Assembly (NCBI RefSeq): GCF_008802365.1
Contig: NZ_VZQZ01000008.1
Span: forward strand, 22,593-86,592
From: Oryzomonas japonica
GTDB lineage: Bacteria > Desulfobacterota > Desulfuromonadia > Geobacterales > Pseudopelobacteraceae
DNA: 64,000 bases
Direction: 5' to 3'
Shown: piece by piece, positions 9,160 through 17,977 of the stretch
Position numbering within the stretch: the stretch's first letter is position 1
Layout of the letters: every line of letters begins with the position of its first letter
Program-made: the position numbers and the translations under genes
The notes under the pieces: generated by a model
Told to the model about the DNA's origin: nothing
Databases searched by the model: none
What the model saw: only the letters and a program-made list of their open reading frames with translations

Positions 9160-9199
9160 AGTATACTCGATCTTTACGTCTTTGCTTGACCCGGGTCAA
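9160..9199 (-). promoter_or_regulatory. hcp promoter with CRP/FNR-type operator
   Basis: On the minus strand a perfect 14-bp palindrome TTGACCCGGGTCAA (9186-9199) precedes a good -10 hexamer TATACT (9165 down to 9160). The palindrome centre lies about 40 bases upstream of the predicted start (near 9152), the geometry of class II activation by CRP/FNR proteins. TTGAC-N4-GTCAA resembles sites of nitrosative-stress CRP/FNR regulators (HcpR/DNR type); the regulator itself is not in this window. Confidence 0.65.
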
Positions 9200-9214
9200 A
9201 AAAAACGAATTAGC

Positions 9215-9335
9215 AGGTTGTTGAAAAACAGCCATCTCGCCGCCGTCCTCGAAGGCCCTTTCGTGCGGCGTAGCGCTGCTACGCCTCCTCAGGGCCTTCT
9301 GCGGGTGCGACGATCTGACTATTTTTGAACAACCT
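9215..9335. repeat. Dispersed palindromic repeat, copy A
   Basis: A 121-bp element begins AGGTTGTTGAAAAACAG and ends CTATTTTTGAACAACCT. The ends form an imperfect terminal inverted repeat. Internal pairs GAAGGCCC/GGGCCTTC and GGCGTAGC/GCTACGCC give a long stem-loop. It is about 97% identical to copy C (15395-15514), which is in the opposite orientation. It sits between the hcp promoter and the DUF362 gene. No coding capacity. Confidence 0.85.
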
Positions 9336-9367
9336 GAGTTTTCAATAACCTGTTAAGGGAGGAAGCC

Positions 9368-10471
9368 ATGCCCAAGGTGTATTTTGCCGATATGCGTGCC
9401 GGCCATAAGGAAAATCTGTTCGATAAGATCGGCAAGCTACTGGCCCTGGCCGGTATGGGGCAGCACATTGCCGAGGGAGACCTGACGGCGGTCAAGATCC
9501 ATTTCGGCGAGAAGGGGAACAGCGCCTTCATCCGCCCGATCTTTGCCCGGCGGGTGGTGGAGGAGATCAAGAAGCTGGGGGCCAAGCCCTTTCTGACCGA
9601 TTCATCGACCCTGTATCCCGGCGAACGCAAGGAGGCGGTCTCGGCCCTGGTGTGCGCCATCGAGAACGGCTTCGGCTATGCCTGCGCCGGGGCGCCGCTG
9701 ATCATCAGCGATGGCCTGCGCGGGGTGACCGAGACGGACGTCGCCATTGACGGCGACCTGCTGAAAAAGGTCCACATCGGCACCGAGATCGTGGAGGCCG
9801 ACTCGCTGGTCTGCCTGACCCACTTCAAATGCCATGAACTGACCGGCTTCGGCGGAGCCATCAAGAATCTGGGCATGGGGTGCGCCAGCCGCAAGGGGAA
9901 ACTGGTGCAGCACTCCACCGTAGCCCCCAAGGTGGCGGAAGCGTACTGCACCGGGTGCGGCGCCTGCCTCAAGGCCTGCGCCCACGACGCCATCCGGATC
10001 ATCGAGGGGAAGGCGACCATCGATCCCGAGCTCTGTGCCGGTTGCAGCCGCTGCATCAGCGTCTGTCCGGTGAAGGTCATCAATGTCCAATGGAACGAGG
10101 CGGCCGACCTGGTGATGAGGAAGATGGCCGAGTACGCCAAGGGCGCCGTGACCGGCAAGGAGGGGCGGGCGGTCTACCTGAGTTTCATCACCCAGGTATC
10201 CCCGGCCTGCGACTGTTACGGCCACGCCGATGCGCCGATCGTCAACGATATCGGCATCTGCGCCTCCACCGATCCGGTGGCCATCGACCAGGCCTGCGCC
10301 GATCTGGTCAACGGGGCCCGGGGCAACGAGGGCTCGGCCCTGAAGAGCGGCCATGAGCCGGGGGGGGACAAGTTCCGTGGCGTATACCCCCAGATCCCCT
10401 GGGAGGTGCAATTGGAGCATGGCGAGAAGGTCGGCCTGGGGTCGAGGGGCTACGAACTGGTCAAGATCTGA
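9368..10471 (+). CDS. DUF362 domain protein with two [4Fe-4S] ferredoxin motifs
   Basis: This 367-residue protein has a DUF362 N-terminal half (PKVYFADMR, VKIHFGEKG, FLTDSSTLYPG, THFKCHELTGFGGAIKN). An 8Fe ferredoxin insert follows at about residues 194-240 (CTGCGACLKACAHDAI and CAGCSRCISVCPVKVI). The C-terminal DUF362 part contains CASTDPVAIDQAC. GGGAGGAAG lies just upstream of the ATG. Members are common in anaerobes and presumed to be redox proteins, but no reaction is established. It is transcribed divergently from hcp, with repeat copy A in between. Confidence 0.88.
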   Translation: MPKVYFADMRAGHKENLFDKIGKLLALAGMGQHIAEGDLTAVKIHFGEKGNSAFIRPIFARRVVEEIKKLGAKPFLTDSSTLYPGERKEAVSALVCAIENGFGYACAGAPLIISDGLRGVTETDVAIDGDLLKKVHIGTEIVEADSLVCLTHFKCHELTGFGGAIKNLGMGCASRKGKLVQHSTVAPKVAEAYCTGCGACLKACAHDAIRIIEGKATIDPELCAGCSRCISVCPVKVINVQWNEAADLVMRKMAEYAKGAVTGKEGRAVYLSFITQVSPACDCYGHADAPIVNDIGICASTDPVAIDQACADLVNGARGNEGSALKSGHEPGGDKFRGVYPQIPWEVQLEHGEKVGLGSRGYELVKI

Positions 10472-10699
10472 ACGGGCAAATCTGCCGCAGTGCCGCGGCG
10501 GCAGGTAATGGGGACCCTGAATTCGTGACGCCTTCATGCCTTCACTGGTCGGGAAGTCCTCTGCCCTTGCCTTTGAATAGATTGCGACAATCAGGCGGCG
10601 GACGGGCCTCGTGAGTGAGCTGTTACGACATGGCGACGCGCGGGCTCCAAATCTTCCGGACGTTGCGGCATTCCGGCGTCACGGATTCAGGGGGACATT

Positions 10700-11137
10700 A
10701 TGAAAGCAGTTGTCCAGCGTGTCAGTTTTGCTTCCGTTACCGTGGACGAAAGCCTGGTCGGCCGGATCGGGAAAGGCGTCCTGGTCCTCTTGGGTGTGGA
10801 GAAAGGCGATGACGAGTCCCGGGCCGACTGGCTGGCGGAGAAGATCGCCGGTCTGCGTATCTTCCCGGATGAAGAGGACAAGATGAACCTTGCCCTCGCG
10901 GATGTGGGGGGGGCGGTCCTGGTGGTTTCCCAGTTCACCCTGGCCGGCAATTGCGACAAGGGGCGGCGCCCCTCCTTCGATACGGCGGCACCGCCGGAGG
11001 AGGGCAAGCGGCTGTACGAATATTTCACGGCTGCGGTGGAGAAGCTCGGTCTGCCGGTGCAGACCGGCATCTTTCAAGCCGACATGAAGGTGCACTTGGT
11101 CAACGACGGGCCGGTCACCTTTATCCTGGAGCGCTAA
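10700..11137 (+). CDS. dtd: D-aminoacyl-tRNA deacylase
   Basis: At 145 residues this is the normal length of DTD, a homodimeric editing enzyme that hydrolyses D-aminoacyl-tRNA (and Gly-tRNA-Ala). Both signature motifs are present: SQFTL (about residue 78), with the catalytic Thr, and NDGPVTF (about 136), carrying the Gly-cisPro-type pocket segment. GGGGG lies 6 bases before the ATG. It appears monocistronic. The 230 bases upstream show no other gene. Confidence 0.97.
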   Translation: MKAVVQRVSFASVTVDESLVGRIGKGVLVLLGVEKGDDESRADWLAEKIAGLRIFPDEEDKMNLALADVGGAVLVVSQFTLAGNCDKGRRPSFDTAAPPEEGKRLYEYFTAAVEKLGLPVQTGIFQADMKVHLVNDGPVTFILER

Positions 11138-11142
11138 GGGTG

Positions 11143-11303
11143 GGTTGTTGAAAAACAGCCATCAGGCCTTCATCCTCGAAGGCCCTTTCGTGCGGCGTAG
11201 CGCCCGGCCTTCGCAGCCAAAGCTGCTTCGGCGGAGTAGGCCTGCTACGCCTCCTCTGGGCCTGTCTAGCGGGTGCGACGATCTGACTATTTTTGAACAA
11301 CCT
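11143..11303. repeat. Dispersed palindromic repeat, copy B (with internal insertion)
   Basis: The same ends (GGTTGTTGAAAAACAGCCAT ... CTATTTTTGAACAACCT) and GC-rich core as copies A and C. It is about 40 bases longer because an extra stem-loop segment interrupts the apical GGCGTAG hairpin. It lies 5 bases after dtd and 23 bases before the stop of the convergent gene, so it may also terminate both transcripts. Confidence 0.85.
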
Positions 11304-11326
11304 GGATTTTTGGCAGCCTGTTAATA

Positions 11327-11920
11327 CTATCGGTTCACGCGCAGGTCGATGATCATGTTTGGCGGCAACGGCTGACCGTTGAAAAGATCGGCGGGTGGGC
11401 TGGGGGTTGACTCAGTGTTGCCGAAGGCGTACTCCAGAACGGCATGGCGGCCGTTGTCGTCAAGCCAGACGATCCGGTCATTCTCCACGCCGCTTTCCTC
11501 GCCGGCAGAATAGGACTTGGTGGCGCGGTCGCGGCAGTCCAGCGGGTCGTTGACCGTGTTGATGGAATCCAGGCACCGCCCAAGGTGCTTGGCCCGCGCC
11601 ACGATGTCGCGGCTGGCCTTTGCCAGTTCCTTCTTCCTGGCGATCTCGCCATAACCCATGGCACCCGAAAATGCGGTTCTGACCCAGCCTCCCTCAACAC
11701 TGCGGATTACCCATGCGGTGACCAGAACCCCGTCCGTCCGTTTTTCCACGGCAATAGATGCCGGGCACCTGGCCGGCGGCTTGCCCGACCATTTCTTGGT
11801 CCGGTTGATCTCTCCGAATACCTTGGTGGTGCAGTCGGCAAGCGTCGCCACATCACCGGCACGGGCCGGTGCGGCGGCAAGGATGAGAAACATCGCAAGC
11901 ACTGAAGCGGGGTAGCGCAT
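11327..11920 (-). CDS. Exported hypothetical protein
   Basis: The 197-residue protein starts with a Sec signal peptide (cleavage after about residue 21, ARA-GD). The mature part has Cys residues at about 29, 52, 134 and 149, which could form two disulfides. It has no family motif I can name. The ATG at 11920 has GAGGAGAAAG just upstream. It is monocistronic and converges on dtd across repeat copy B. A periplasmic location is inferred from the signal peptide. Confidence 0.7.
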   Translation of the reverse strand: MRYPASVLAMFLILAAAPARAGDVATLADCTTKVFGEINRTKKWSGKPPARCPASIAVEKRTDGVLVTAWVIRSVEGGWVRTAFSGAMGYGEIARKKELAKASRDIVARAKHLGRCLDSINTVNDPLDCRDRATKSYSAGEESGVENDRIVWLDDNGRHAVLEYAFGNTESTPSPPADLFNGQPLPPNMIIDLRVNR

Positions 11921-12157
11921 CGCTTTCTCCTCTTGGGCGGCCGTCTTGGCCTTTCCGTTTGCGTCCAGTATAGCACGTATCGCTGCCGATGTCTGGGCGC
12001 GTGGCGTTGTTTTATCTCAGGCACGCCCCGTGCCGCCTTGTTTGTGATCGAAGTGGGGGCGGAACGGGAAGAAGGGTGGGGGTGAGGAAGGGCGATCACG
12101 GGATGGTTGCGCGCCATCGGTCGTCCAGTGAAATGCGGGTGCAGGCGGAACGAGAAA

Positions 12158-12183
12158 GGGGCCAACCGTATTCGGCTGACCCC
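12158..12183 (-). terminator. Terminator-like hairpin after tRNA-Pro
   Basis: Arms 12158-12168 (GGGGCCAACCG) and 12173-12183 (CGGCTGACCCC) pair with two weak positions around a TATT loop, just downstream of the minus-strand tRNA. The T tract is short (TTTCTC). Confidence 0.55.
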
Positions 12184-12194
12184 TGTTTTTTAAA

Positions 12195-12271
12195 TGGTCG
12201 GGATGACTGGATTTGAACCAGCGGCCCCCTGCTCCCGAAGCAGGTGCGCTACCAGGCTGCGCTACATCCCG
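12195..12271 (-). tRNA. tRNA-Pro (anticodon CGG)
   Basis: Read on the minus strand, acceptor CGGGATG pairs with CATCCCG and is followed by A and an encoded CCA (12197-12195). The anticodon stem CCTGC/GCAGG frames the loop TTCGGGA, giving anticodon CGG (plus-strand 12235-12237). The T-loop GTTCAAATC is intact. Decodes CCG. Confidence 0.97.
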
Positions 12272-12511
12272 AGGAATGCTCTTTCTAGCACTGACAAGGA
12301 GTCGTTGTCAACAGGAAAGACGGTATGCGGGCCGTTGCGTCGCCCCTGGCCGTTTCCGGGGCCACTTCTCCCCATAGGCTCAGTCCGTTCCCACCGCCAG
12401 CATGCCAATCACGGCGGCTGTGGCCGCGGCAGCGGGCACGGCTTACAACCGGACCACAGGGCGGGTTGTGGAAAACAGCCCCGGACATCATATCGTGTGA
12501 CCAAGCTACTC

Positions 12512-12540
12512 TTGACTTGCCAGCCCGAAATTCCTATTCT
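12512..12540 (+). promoter_or_regulatory. Sigma-70-type promoter for acyl-CoA synthetase
   Basis: TTGACT (12512-12517), a 17-base spacer and TATTCT (12535-12540) are close to consensus. They give a leader of about 100 bases before the ATG at 12648. The rest of the 376-base gap from tRNA-Pro to this gene shows no gene. Confidence 0.6.
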
Positions 12541-12647
12541 ACTCCCTTCAAAATTAAACTCATAGCGAAGCAAACGCGCGATGTGCCGGTTACATTCCCG
12601 CATATTGCCGACGCAAAACCGTATGAGTACGTCAGAAGGCCTCGAAA

Positions 12648-14282
12648 ATGCCCATCACAGAAATTCTTGCCCGCAACGCTGCCCTGTACGGCGAAGAGAT
12701 CAGCCTGGTCGAAATCAATCCCGGCATCAGAGAGATTAAAGCAAGCTGGAAGGATTATGAGCTTGTGGAAACCAATCCCGAAATGAAGTACCGGAGGGAG
12801 ATTACCTGGCGCGAGTTTGACGACAAAGCCAACCGCTTGGCCAATTTTCTGCGGGAAAGAGGCTTGCAAAGAGGCCACAAGGTTGCCATTCTGCTTATGA
12901 ACTGCCTTGAGTGGCTGCCGATTTATTTCGGCATCCTGAAGACCGGTGCCATTGCGGTGCCGCTCAACTACCGATATACCGAGGAAGAGATCAAATACTG
13001 CCTTGACTTGGCCGAGTGTGACATTTTGGTTTTCGGGCCGGAATTTACCGAGAGAGTCGCTGCGATCCGCGGGCAGATCCCGAAGGTAAAGATACGGCTC
13101 TTTTTGGGGCATGGTTGCCCCGCTTTTGCCGAAAGCTATTATGCGCTCACGGCGTGCTGTTCCTCCACGGCTCCGAAAGTCACACTCTCCGACGATGACG
13201 ACGCGGTTATCTATTTTTCATCCGGCACCACCGGTTTCCCAAAGGCGGTGCTTCACGCGCACCGCAGCCTGATGACATCCTGCGCCGCTGAAATGAACCA
13301 CCACAAACAGACACGCGAGGACAACTTCCTCTGTATTCCGCCGCTCTACCACACCGGAGCGAAAATGCACTGGTTCGGCAGTCTCCTGTCCGGCAGCAAA
13401 GCCGTTCTGCTGCGCGGCGTCAAGCCGGAGTGGATAATCAAAACCATATCCGAGGAGCGGATAACAGTCCTCTGGCTGCTCGTTCCGTGGGCGCAGGACA
13501 TCCTGGACGCCATCGACCGCGGGGATATAACGCCGGAGGAATACCATCTGGATCAGTGCAGGCTCATGCATATCGGCGCGCAACCGGTTCCCCCCAGCTT
13601 GATCAATCGCTGGAAAAAACATTTCCCCCATCACGATTACGACACCAATTATGGCCTGTCGGAAGCCATCGGCCCCGGCTGTGTCCATCTCGGCATCGAA
13701 AATAGCCACAAAGTTGGCGCTATCGGGAAGGCGGGATACCAATGGGAATTGCAGATCGTGGATGCAAGCGGCCGTGAGGTGAAGCAGGGCGAAGTCGGCG
13801 AGCTTTGCGTGAAAGGCCCCGGCGTCATGAAATGCTATTACAACAACCCCGAAGCCTCTGCCGAAGTGCTCAAGGACGGGTGGCTGTACACCGGCGATAT
13901 GGCGCGCATGGATGAAGACGGCTTTGTCTATCTGGTTGATCGCAAAAAGGATGTAATCATCTGCGGTGGCGAGAACCTGTATCCCGTGCAGATCGAGAAT
14001 TTTCTGCATACGTATGACGCGGTCAAGGATGTGGCTGTAATCGGCCTTCCCGACCAGCATCTGGGTGAAATACCAGCGGCGATAATTGAGTTGAAGCCGG
14101 GCTTTTCCTGCTCTGAAGCCGAGATGGCGCAGTTCTGCGCCGGGTTGCCGCGCTACAAGCGGCCGCGCAAAATCATATTCGAAGAGATACCGCGCAATCC
14201 CACGGGAAAGATTGAAAAGCAGCGACTCCGCGAGAAGCATTTTTGCGGCAGTCTTGTGGAGGCGCAAACCGAGAACCATTGA
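12648..14282 (+). CDS. AMP-dependent acyl-CoA synthetase/ligase
   Basis: The 544-residue class I adenylate-forming enzyme has the A3 P-loop [17 protein letters not shown] (about residue 190), the A5 motif YGLSEA (about 340), the A7 motif GWLYTGD (about 410) and the A10 catalytic-Lys segment [10 protein letters not shown] (about 520). It activates a carboxylic acid as acyl-AMP and transfers it to CoA (or a carrier). Resemblance is to medium/long-chain fatty-acid and aromatic-acid CoA ligases; the substrate is not determined. Its sequence is visibly less GC-rich and uses more A/T-ending codons than its neighbours, hinting at acquisition by transfer. A strong promoter lies upstream. Confidence 0.88.
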   Translation: MPITEILARNAALYGEEISLVEINPGIREIKASWKDYELVETNPEMKYRREITWREFDDKANRLANFLRERGLQRGHKVAILLMNCLEWLPIYFGILKTGAIAVPLNYRYTEEEIKYCLDLAECDILVFGPEFTERVAAIRGQIPKVKIRLFLGHGCPAFAESYYALTACCSSTAPKVTLSDDDDAVIYFSSGTTGFPKAVLHAHRSLMTSCAAEMNHHKQTREDNFLCIPPLYHTGAKMHWFGSLLSGSKAVLLRGVKPEWIIKTISEERITVLWLLVPWAQDILDAIDRGDITPEEYHLDQCRLMHIGAQPVPPSLINRWKKHFPHHDYDTNYGLSEAIGPGCVHLGIENSHKVGAIGKAGYQWELQIVDASGREVKQGEVGELCVKGPGVMKCYYNNPEASAEVLKDGWLYTGDMARMDEDGFVYLVDRKKDVIICGGENLYPVQIENFLHTYDAVKDVAVIGLPDQHLGEIPAAIIELKPGFSCSEAEMAQFCAGLPRYKRPRKIIFEEIPRNPTGKIEKQRLREKHFCGSLVEAQTENH

Positions 14283-14461
14283 CACGACAATCGGATGTGG
14301 CCCCGCATGCCTTCTGCCGTTCCACGCGTCATGCCTTGTTTTTTGGGGGACTTTCGGGTAGCATGGCCGCCTGCCTGGTCAGAGGCGGGCGGAAGGACAA
14401 AACGCGAAGGGCTGCGAATAATACCTACTATGATCAGGCACTTCCGGGAGGATCGGGAACG

Positions 14462-15376
14462 ATGAACGACAGTATCGGGCAAGAGATCAGGGAACTGCTC
14501 AAGCTGCACAATGCCGTGCTGCTGGCTCACAACTACATGCGCGACGAAGTCCAGGAGATAGCGGACATCACCGGAGATTCCCTGGCCCTCTCCATGGAGG
14601 CGGCCAAGACGAAGGCGGATGTGATCGTCTTTTGCGGGGTGCACTTCATGGCCGAGTCGGCCGCCATTCTCTCCCCCGACAAAAAGGTGCTGCTGCCCCG
14701 CCCCGATGCCGGCTGTCCCATGGCCGACATGGTCACGGTGGAGGAGTTGGAGGCGCTCAAAGCCAAACACCCCGGCGTGCCGGTGGTGACCTACGTCAAC
14801 TCGTCGGCCGAGATCAAGGCCCACTCCGACATCTGCTGCACCTCGGCCAATGCCTTAAGGGTGGTCAGGTCGCTTGCGGAGGACGAACTCATCTTTGTGC
14901 CGGACCGCAACCTGGGGCGCTGGGTGGCCCGGTTCGTTCCGGAAAAGCGGTTCGTCTTCTGGGAGGGATTCTGCCCGACCCACGAGCGGATGACCGTGGC
15001 GGCGGTCCAGCAAAAAAAGAGCGAACACCCCGACGCCCTGTTCATCTGCCACCCGGAAAGCGCGCCCGAGGTCTCGGCCCTGGCCGATCATGTCTGCTCC
15101 ACCAGCGGCATGTACGACTACTGCCGCGCCAGTTCGGCCCGGAAGTTCATCGTCGGCACCGAGGCCGGCATCCTCTACAAGCTGCGGCTGGAGAATCCGG
15201 GCAAGGAGTTCATCCTGGCCTCGCCGGCCCTGATCTGCCCCAACATGAAGCTCACCTCCCTGGAGGACGTGCTCTACTCACTCCAGACCATGTCCCCGGT
15301 GGTCACGGTGGCGGAGGCAACCCGGCTCAAGGCCAGGCAGGCCCTGGACAGGATGCTGGCCGTACCACGGGACTGA
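14462..15376 (+). CDS. nadA: Quinolinate synthase
   Basis: This 304-residue enzyme condenses iminoaspartate with dihydroxyacetone phosphate to form quinolinate in NAD synthesis. It shows the triplicated NadA fold motifs ([32 protein letters not shown]) and three Cys positions suited to the single [4Fe-4S] cluster (within [22 protein letters not shown] and [11 protein letters not shown]). Start is the ATG at 14462, preceded by GGGAGG; the longer upstream frame is not supported. No nadB or nadC is adjacent. It converges on the MlaE gene across repeat copy C. Confidence 0.96.
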   Translation: MNDSIGQEIRELLKLHNAVLLAHNYMRDEVQEIADITGDSLALSMEAAKTKADVIVFCGVHFMAESAAILSPDKKVLLPRPDAGCPMADMVTVEELEALKAKHPGVPVVTYVNSSAEIKAHSDICCTSANALRVVRSLAEDELIFVPDRNLGRWVARFVPEKRFVFWEGFCPTHERMTVAAVQQKKSEHPDALFICHPESAPEVSALADHVCSTSGMYDYCRASSARKFIVGTEAGILYKLRLENPGKEFILASPALICPNMKLTSLEDVLYSLQTMSPVVTVAEATRLKARQALDRMLAVPRD

Positions 15377-15394
15377 GAGGTTGTTGAAAAACTA

Positions 15395-15514
15395 AGGTTG
15401 TTCAAAAATAGTCAGATCGTCGCACCCGCAGAATGCCCTGAGGAGGCGTAGCAGCGCTACGCCGCACGAAAAGGCGTTCGAGGACGGCGGCGAGATGGCT
15501 GTTTTTCAACAACC
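15395..15514. repeat. Dispersed palindromic repeat, copy C (inverted)
   Basis: The reverse complement of copy A, with about three mismatches over 119 bp. It starts AGGTTGTTCAAAAATAG and ends CTGTTTTTCAACAACC. An extra partial end, GGTTGTTGAAAAACT, precedes it at 15379-15393. It fills the gap between the convergent nadA and mlaE-like genes (stop at 15518) and may double as a terminator. Confidence 0.85.
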
Positions 15515-15517
15515 CAC

Positions 15518-16294
15518 CTACATCAGGATTCGCGTCAGGAAGTAATCCGCCACCAGGATCAGCATGAAGGAGAGCACCACCGAACGGGTGGTGGATACGC
15601 CGATCCCCCGCGCCCCCCCCGAGGTGTTGAATCCCACGTAACAACAGATGACGGCGATGATGCCGCCGAAGACAAAGGACTTGATCAGGCCGGCGCCGAT
15701 CTCCCTGAATTTGAGCGCCAGGCGCAGGGAATCGGTGTAGGTGGCGTAGGAAATGAACAGCTTCGGGTGCAGGTGGCTGATGATGGCGCCGCCGAGCATG
15801 CCGACGCAGTCGGAATAGATAGTCAGGATCGGCACGCAGATCAGGGCCGCGATCAGGCGCGGCATGGCCAGATAGCGCACCGGGTCGATCTCCAGGGTCG
15901 TGAGGGCGTCGATCTCCTCGTAGACCTTCATGACGCCGATCTCCGCCGCCATGGCGCTGCCCGCCCTGCCCGCCACCAGGAAGCTGACCATGACCGGCCC
16001 CATTTCCCGCACCATGGAGAGGCCGACAATGCTGCCGACGATATCCTGGGTGCCGTACTTGGACAGTTCCACCCCGGTTTGCAGCGCCAGGACCATGCCG
16101 ACGAAGAAGGCCATCACCGAGGCCACCGGCAGGGTTTCATAGCCGATGATGGCCACCTGGGCCAGGATGGACGGCATGTTGTGGGGCGCCTCGCGGAAGG
16201 CGAATACGGTCCGCTTGAGCAGGATCAGCACCTCGCCGACGATGCCGAACGAGTAGATCAGTTGTTTGCCGATGAATTCGAGAAATTTGGTCAT
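15518..16294 (-). CDS. MlaE-family ABC transporter permease
   Basis: A 258-residue inner-membrane permease of the MlaE/YrbE (DUF140) type, with five to six hydrophobic segments. Typical family stretches are present (VREMGPVMVSFLVAGRAGSA near residue 95, EEIDALTTLEIDPVRYL near 126). Such permeases partner with an MlaF ATPase and an MCE-domain MlaD protein to move phospholipids between the membranes. No ATPase or MCE gene is adjacent here, so the partners must be encoded elsewhere. The start at 16294 is the only reasonable one. Confidence 0.88.
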   Translation of the reverse strand: MTKFLEFIGKQLIYSFGIVGEVLILLKRTVFAFREAPHNMPSILAQVAIIGYETLPVASVMAFFVGMVLALQTGVELSKYGTQDIVGSIVGLSMVREMGPVMVSFLVAGRAGSAMAAEIGVMKVYEEIDALTTLEIDPVRYLAMPRLIAALICVPILTIYSDCVGMLGGAIISHLHPKLFISYATYTDSLRLALKFREIGAGLIKSFVFGGIIAVICCYVGFNTSGGARGIGVSTTRSVVLSFMLILVADYFLTRILM

Positions 16295-16356
16295 GGTTTG
16301 TCCTGAAAGAGGCCTTCTCCCGCATGGTCCGGGGTCTTTATGGTGTACAGAATACC

Positions 16357-17808
16357 CTATATCCCGAACGGTATCCAGAAGATACTCAGGGATGTCCCCC
16401 CCTTGTCCGTGGCATAGCCGAACAGTCCCTTCAGCAGTTTGAATTCGCTCCCCTCCCGGGCGGAACGGTACGAAACCAGCGGCGAGAGCTCCCAGGCGCT
16501 CTCGTTGCCCCGCTTTTCACGCCAGAAGAGGTTCCAGAGGATCGACGTCGCGCCATCGCCCTTGTCGTCCCACGTGCTGATGAAAAGCCTCCAGAGCGGT
16601 GCCAGGTTGCGCTCAACCCGGTCGTTCCAGAAGACCGGTTCCACCAGGGCGGGCATGGAGAGGGTCCGCAGGCCGTTCTCGTCCCGCTTCCAGGCGTAGA
16701 GCGGCCAGAAGGCGCTCTGGGCGCGATCTTTGCCCGCTTGGGGCCAGGATTCGTCCGAACGGTGGAATAGGAAATAGAACAGGCTGGTCTTCTCCTGGCG
16801 GAACAGGGGGGAGTCGATGGTCGATGTGCGGTAGATCGGCCACATGACCCAGCGGCTGCCCCCCTCCTTGGTCTTCGATTCGGCATAAAAGGGGATGAAG
16901 CGCTCGGTGCTGGAAGTGGCGCCCGTGGCGGTCATCCAGAAGGGCCAGAAAAAGTCCCGCTCCACGACCGTTCCCGTGCCGTCCCGCACCACGCCGCACA
17001 GGGGCCAGGGGATGTGGGTCGAACTGCGCTGCGGCGACTCTGACGAGGCATAAAACGGCAGCAGGTTGAGGTTTCTGGTCGGATTATCCGTGTCCTGGCC
17101 GAGATGCTCGTCGCTGTAGATCGGCCAGAGTGCGAACCGTTTTTCGTAAACCCCCTCCTTGTGGGACTGTCCGTACAGGGGCCAGAAGGCGAAGCCGCTT
17201 TCTTTTTCGCCTGACACGCTGTTGAAGATCGGGTAGAGCCAGTTGGTGGAGGTGGTGCCCCGCTTCACGGTGCGCCCATAGAGGGGAAACAGGACGTAAT
17301 GGTACTCGTCGCGCCAGAAGCGCTCGTAGATGTCTCCGTACAGGGGGAATACGGAGGTGTAGGGGCCGTATTTGTCAGAGGTGCCGCTGATGTAGAAGGG
17401 GAACAGCATGCTGCTGTGCCGCTCCTCATCCGTCCCGGCGCGTTCGGTGTGTTTTTGGAACAGGTGCAGCACCTGGGTGTCGGAATCGGTCTTGTCGCTG
17501 CTGGTGGAGGCCAGGGGGTAGAGGATATCGCTTTCGGCGGCTCCAGGGGTTGATTGCTTGAAAAAGAGCGGCCTGACGGCGGTCCTGGTCGTGTCGCCGC
17601 TGCGTTCCCGTTTGAAGATCGGTCCCAGGATGGAGAGGTTGCTGTAGCCGGTCGCCGGGCTGGAACGATAATCGAACAGCGGCCAGAGGGTGACGATGGT
17701 GCCCGATGGCACCGGTGGTGGTTCTGCGGGTCCGGCATTCCCCTCGCCATGGGCGAGGGGAATGCTTACAAGAAGGATCGCGAGGCAGTGCACAAACGCT
17801 TTTTTCAT
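16357..17808 (-). CDS. Exported protein made of aromatic WPLY/FPLYG-type repeats
   Basis: This 483-residue protein has a Sec signal peptide (cleavage near residue 21) and many imperfect repeats. Each is about 20-30 residues and is centred on an aromatic-Pro-aromatic strand: LWPLFDY, LFPFYIS, VFPLYGD, LFPLYGR, LYPIFNS, FWPLYGQ, LWPIYSD, LLPFYAS, FWPFWMT, FIPFYAE, MWPIYRT, FWPLYAW, IFWIPFGI. The alternation of such strands with polar turns suggests a beta-rich (barrel or propeller-like) envelope protein. No named family is recognised. It is transcribed in the same direction as the MlaE permease (gap 62 bases), so they may be co-transcribed. Confidence 0.75.
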   Translation of the reverse strand: MKKAFVHCLAILLVSIPLAHGEGNAGPAEPPPVPSGTIVTLWPLFDYRSSPATGYSNLSILGPIFKRERSGDTTRTAVRPLFFKQSTPGAAESDILYPLASTSSDKTDSDTQVLHLFQKHTERAGTDEERHSSMLFPFYISGTSDKYGPYTSVFPLYGDIYERFWRDEYHYVLFPLYGRTVKRGTTSTNWLYPIFNSVSGEKESGFAFWPLYGQSHKEGVYEKRFALWPIYSDEHLGQDTDNPTRNLNLLPFYASSESPQRSSTHIPWPLCGVVRDGTGTVVERDFFWPFWMTATGATSSTERFIPFYAESKTKEGGSRWVMWPIYRTSTIDSPLFRQEKTSLFYFLFHRSDESWPQAGKDRAQSAFWPLYAWKRDENGLRTLSMPALVEPVFWNDRVERNLAPLWRLFISTWDDKGDGATSILWNLFWREKRGNESAWELSPLVSYRSAREGSEFKLLKGLFGYATDKGGTSLSIFWIPFGI

Positions 17809-17977
17809 TCCTACTCCCTGGGGTCATCGACGGCAGGGTCATTATTCCTTATCGGCCATGGAGAGTCAACCGCGAAAGGCCCTTGGTGCCGGGCGTTTTT
17901 ACAAAACTATTACAAACATCAAATCCGATCCCCTGTATGATGACTTCATGGATGTAGAGTCTCTTTGGAGGAGAGTT

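Noticed and set aside
10472..10699. Gap before dtd including a 65-codon frame at 10615-10812
   Set aside because: The frame overlaps dtd, has no ribosome-binding site and no domain; nothing else is seen in the gap.
12285..12491. 68-codon minus-strand frame between tRNA-Pro and the acyl-CoA synthetase
   Set aside because: No start signal, low-complexity Arg/Gly/Cys composition, and overlapping competing frames.
9215..15514. Spaced repeats considered as a CRISPR array or insertion sequence
   Set aside because: The three copies are kilobases apart, lack regular spacers and contain no transposase frame.
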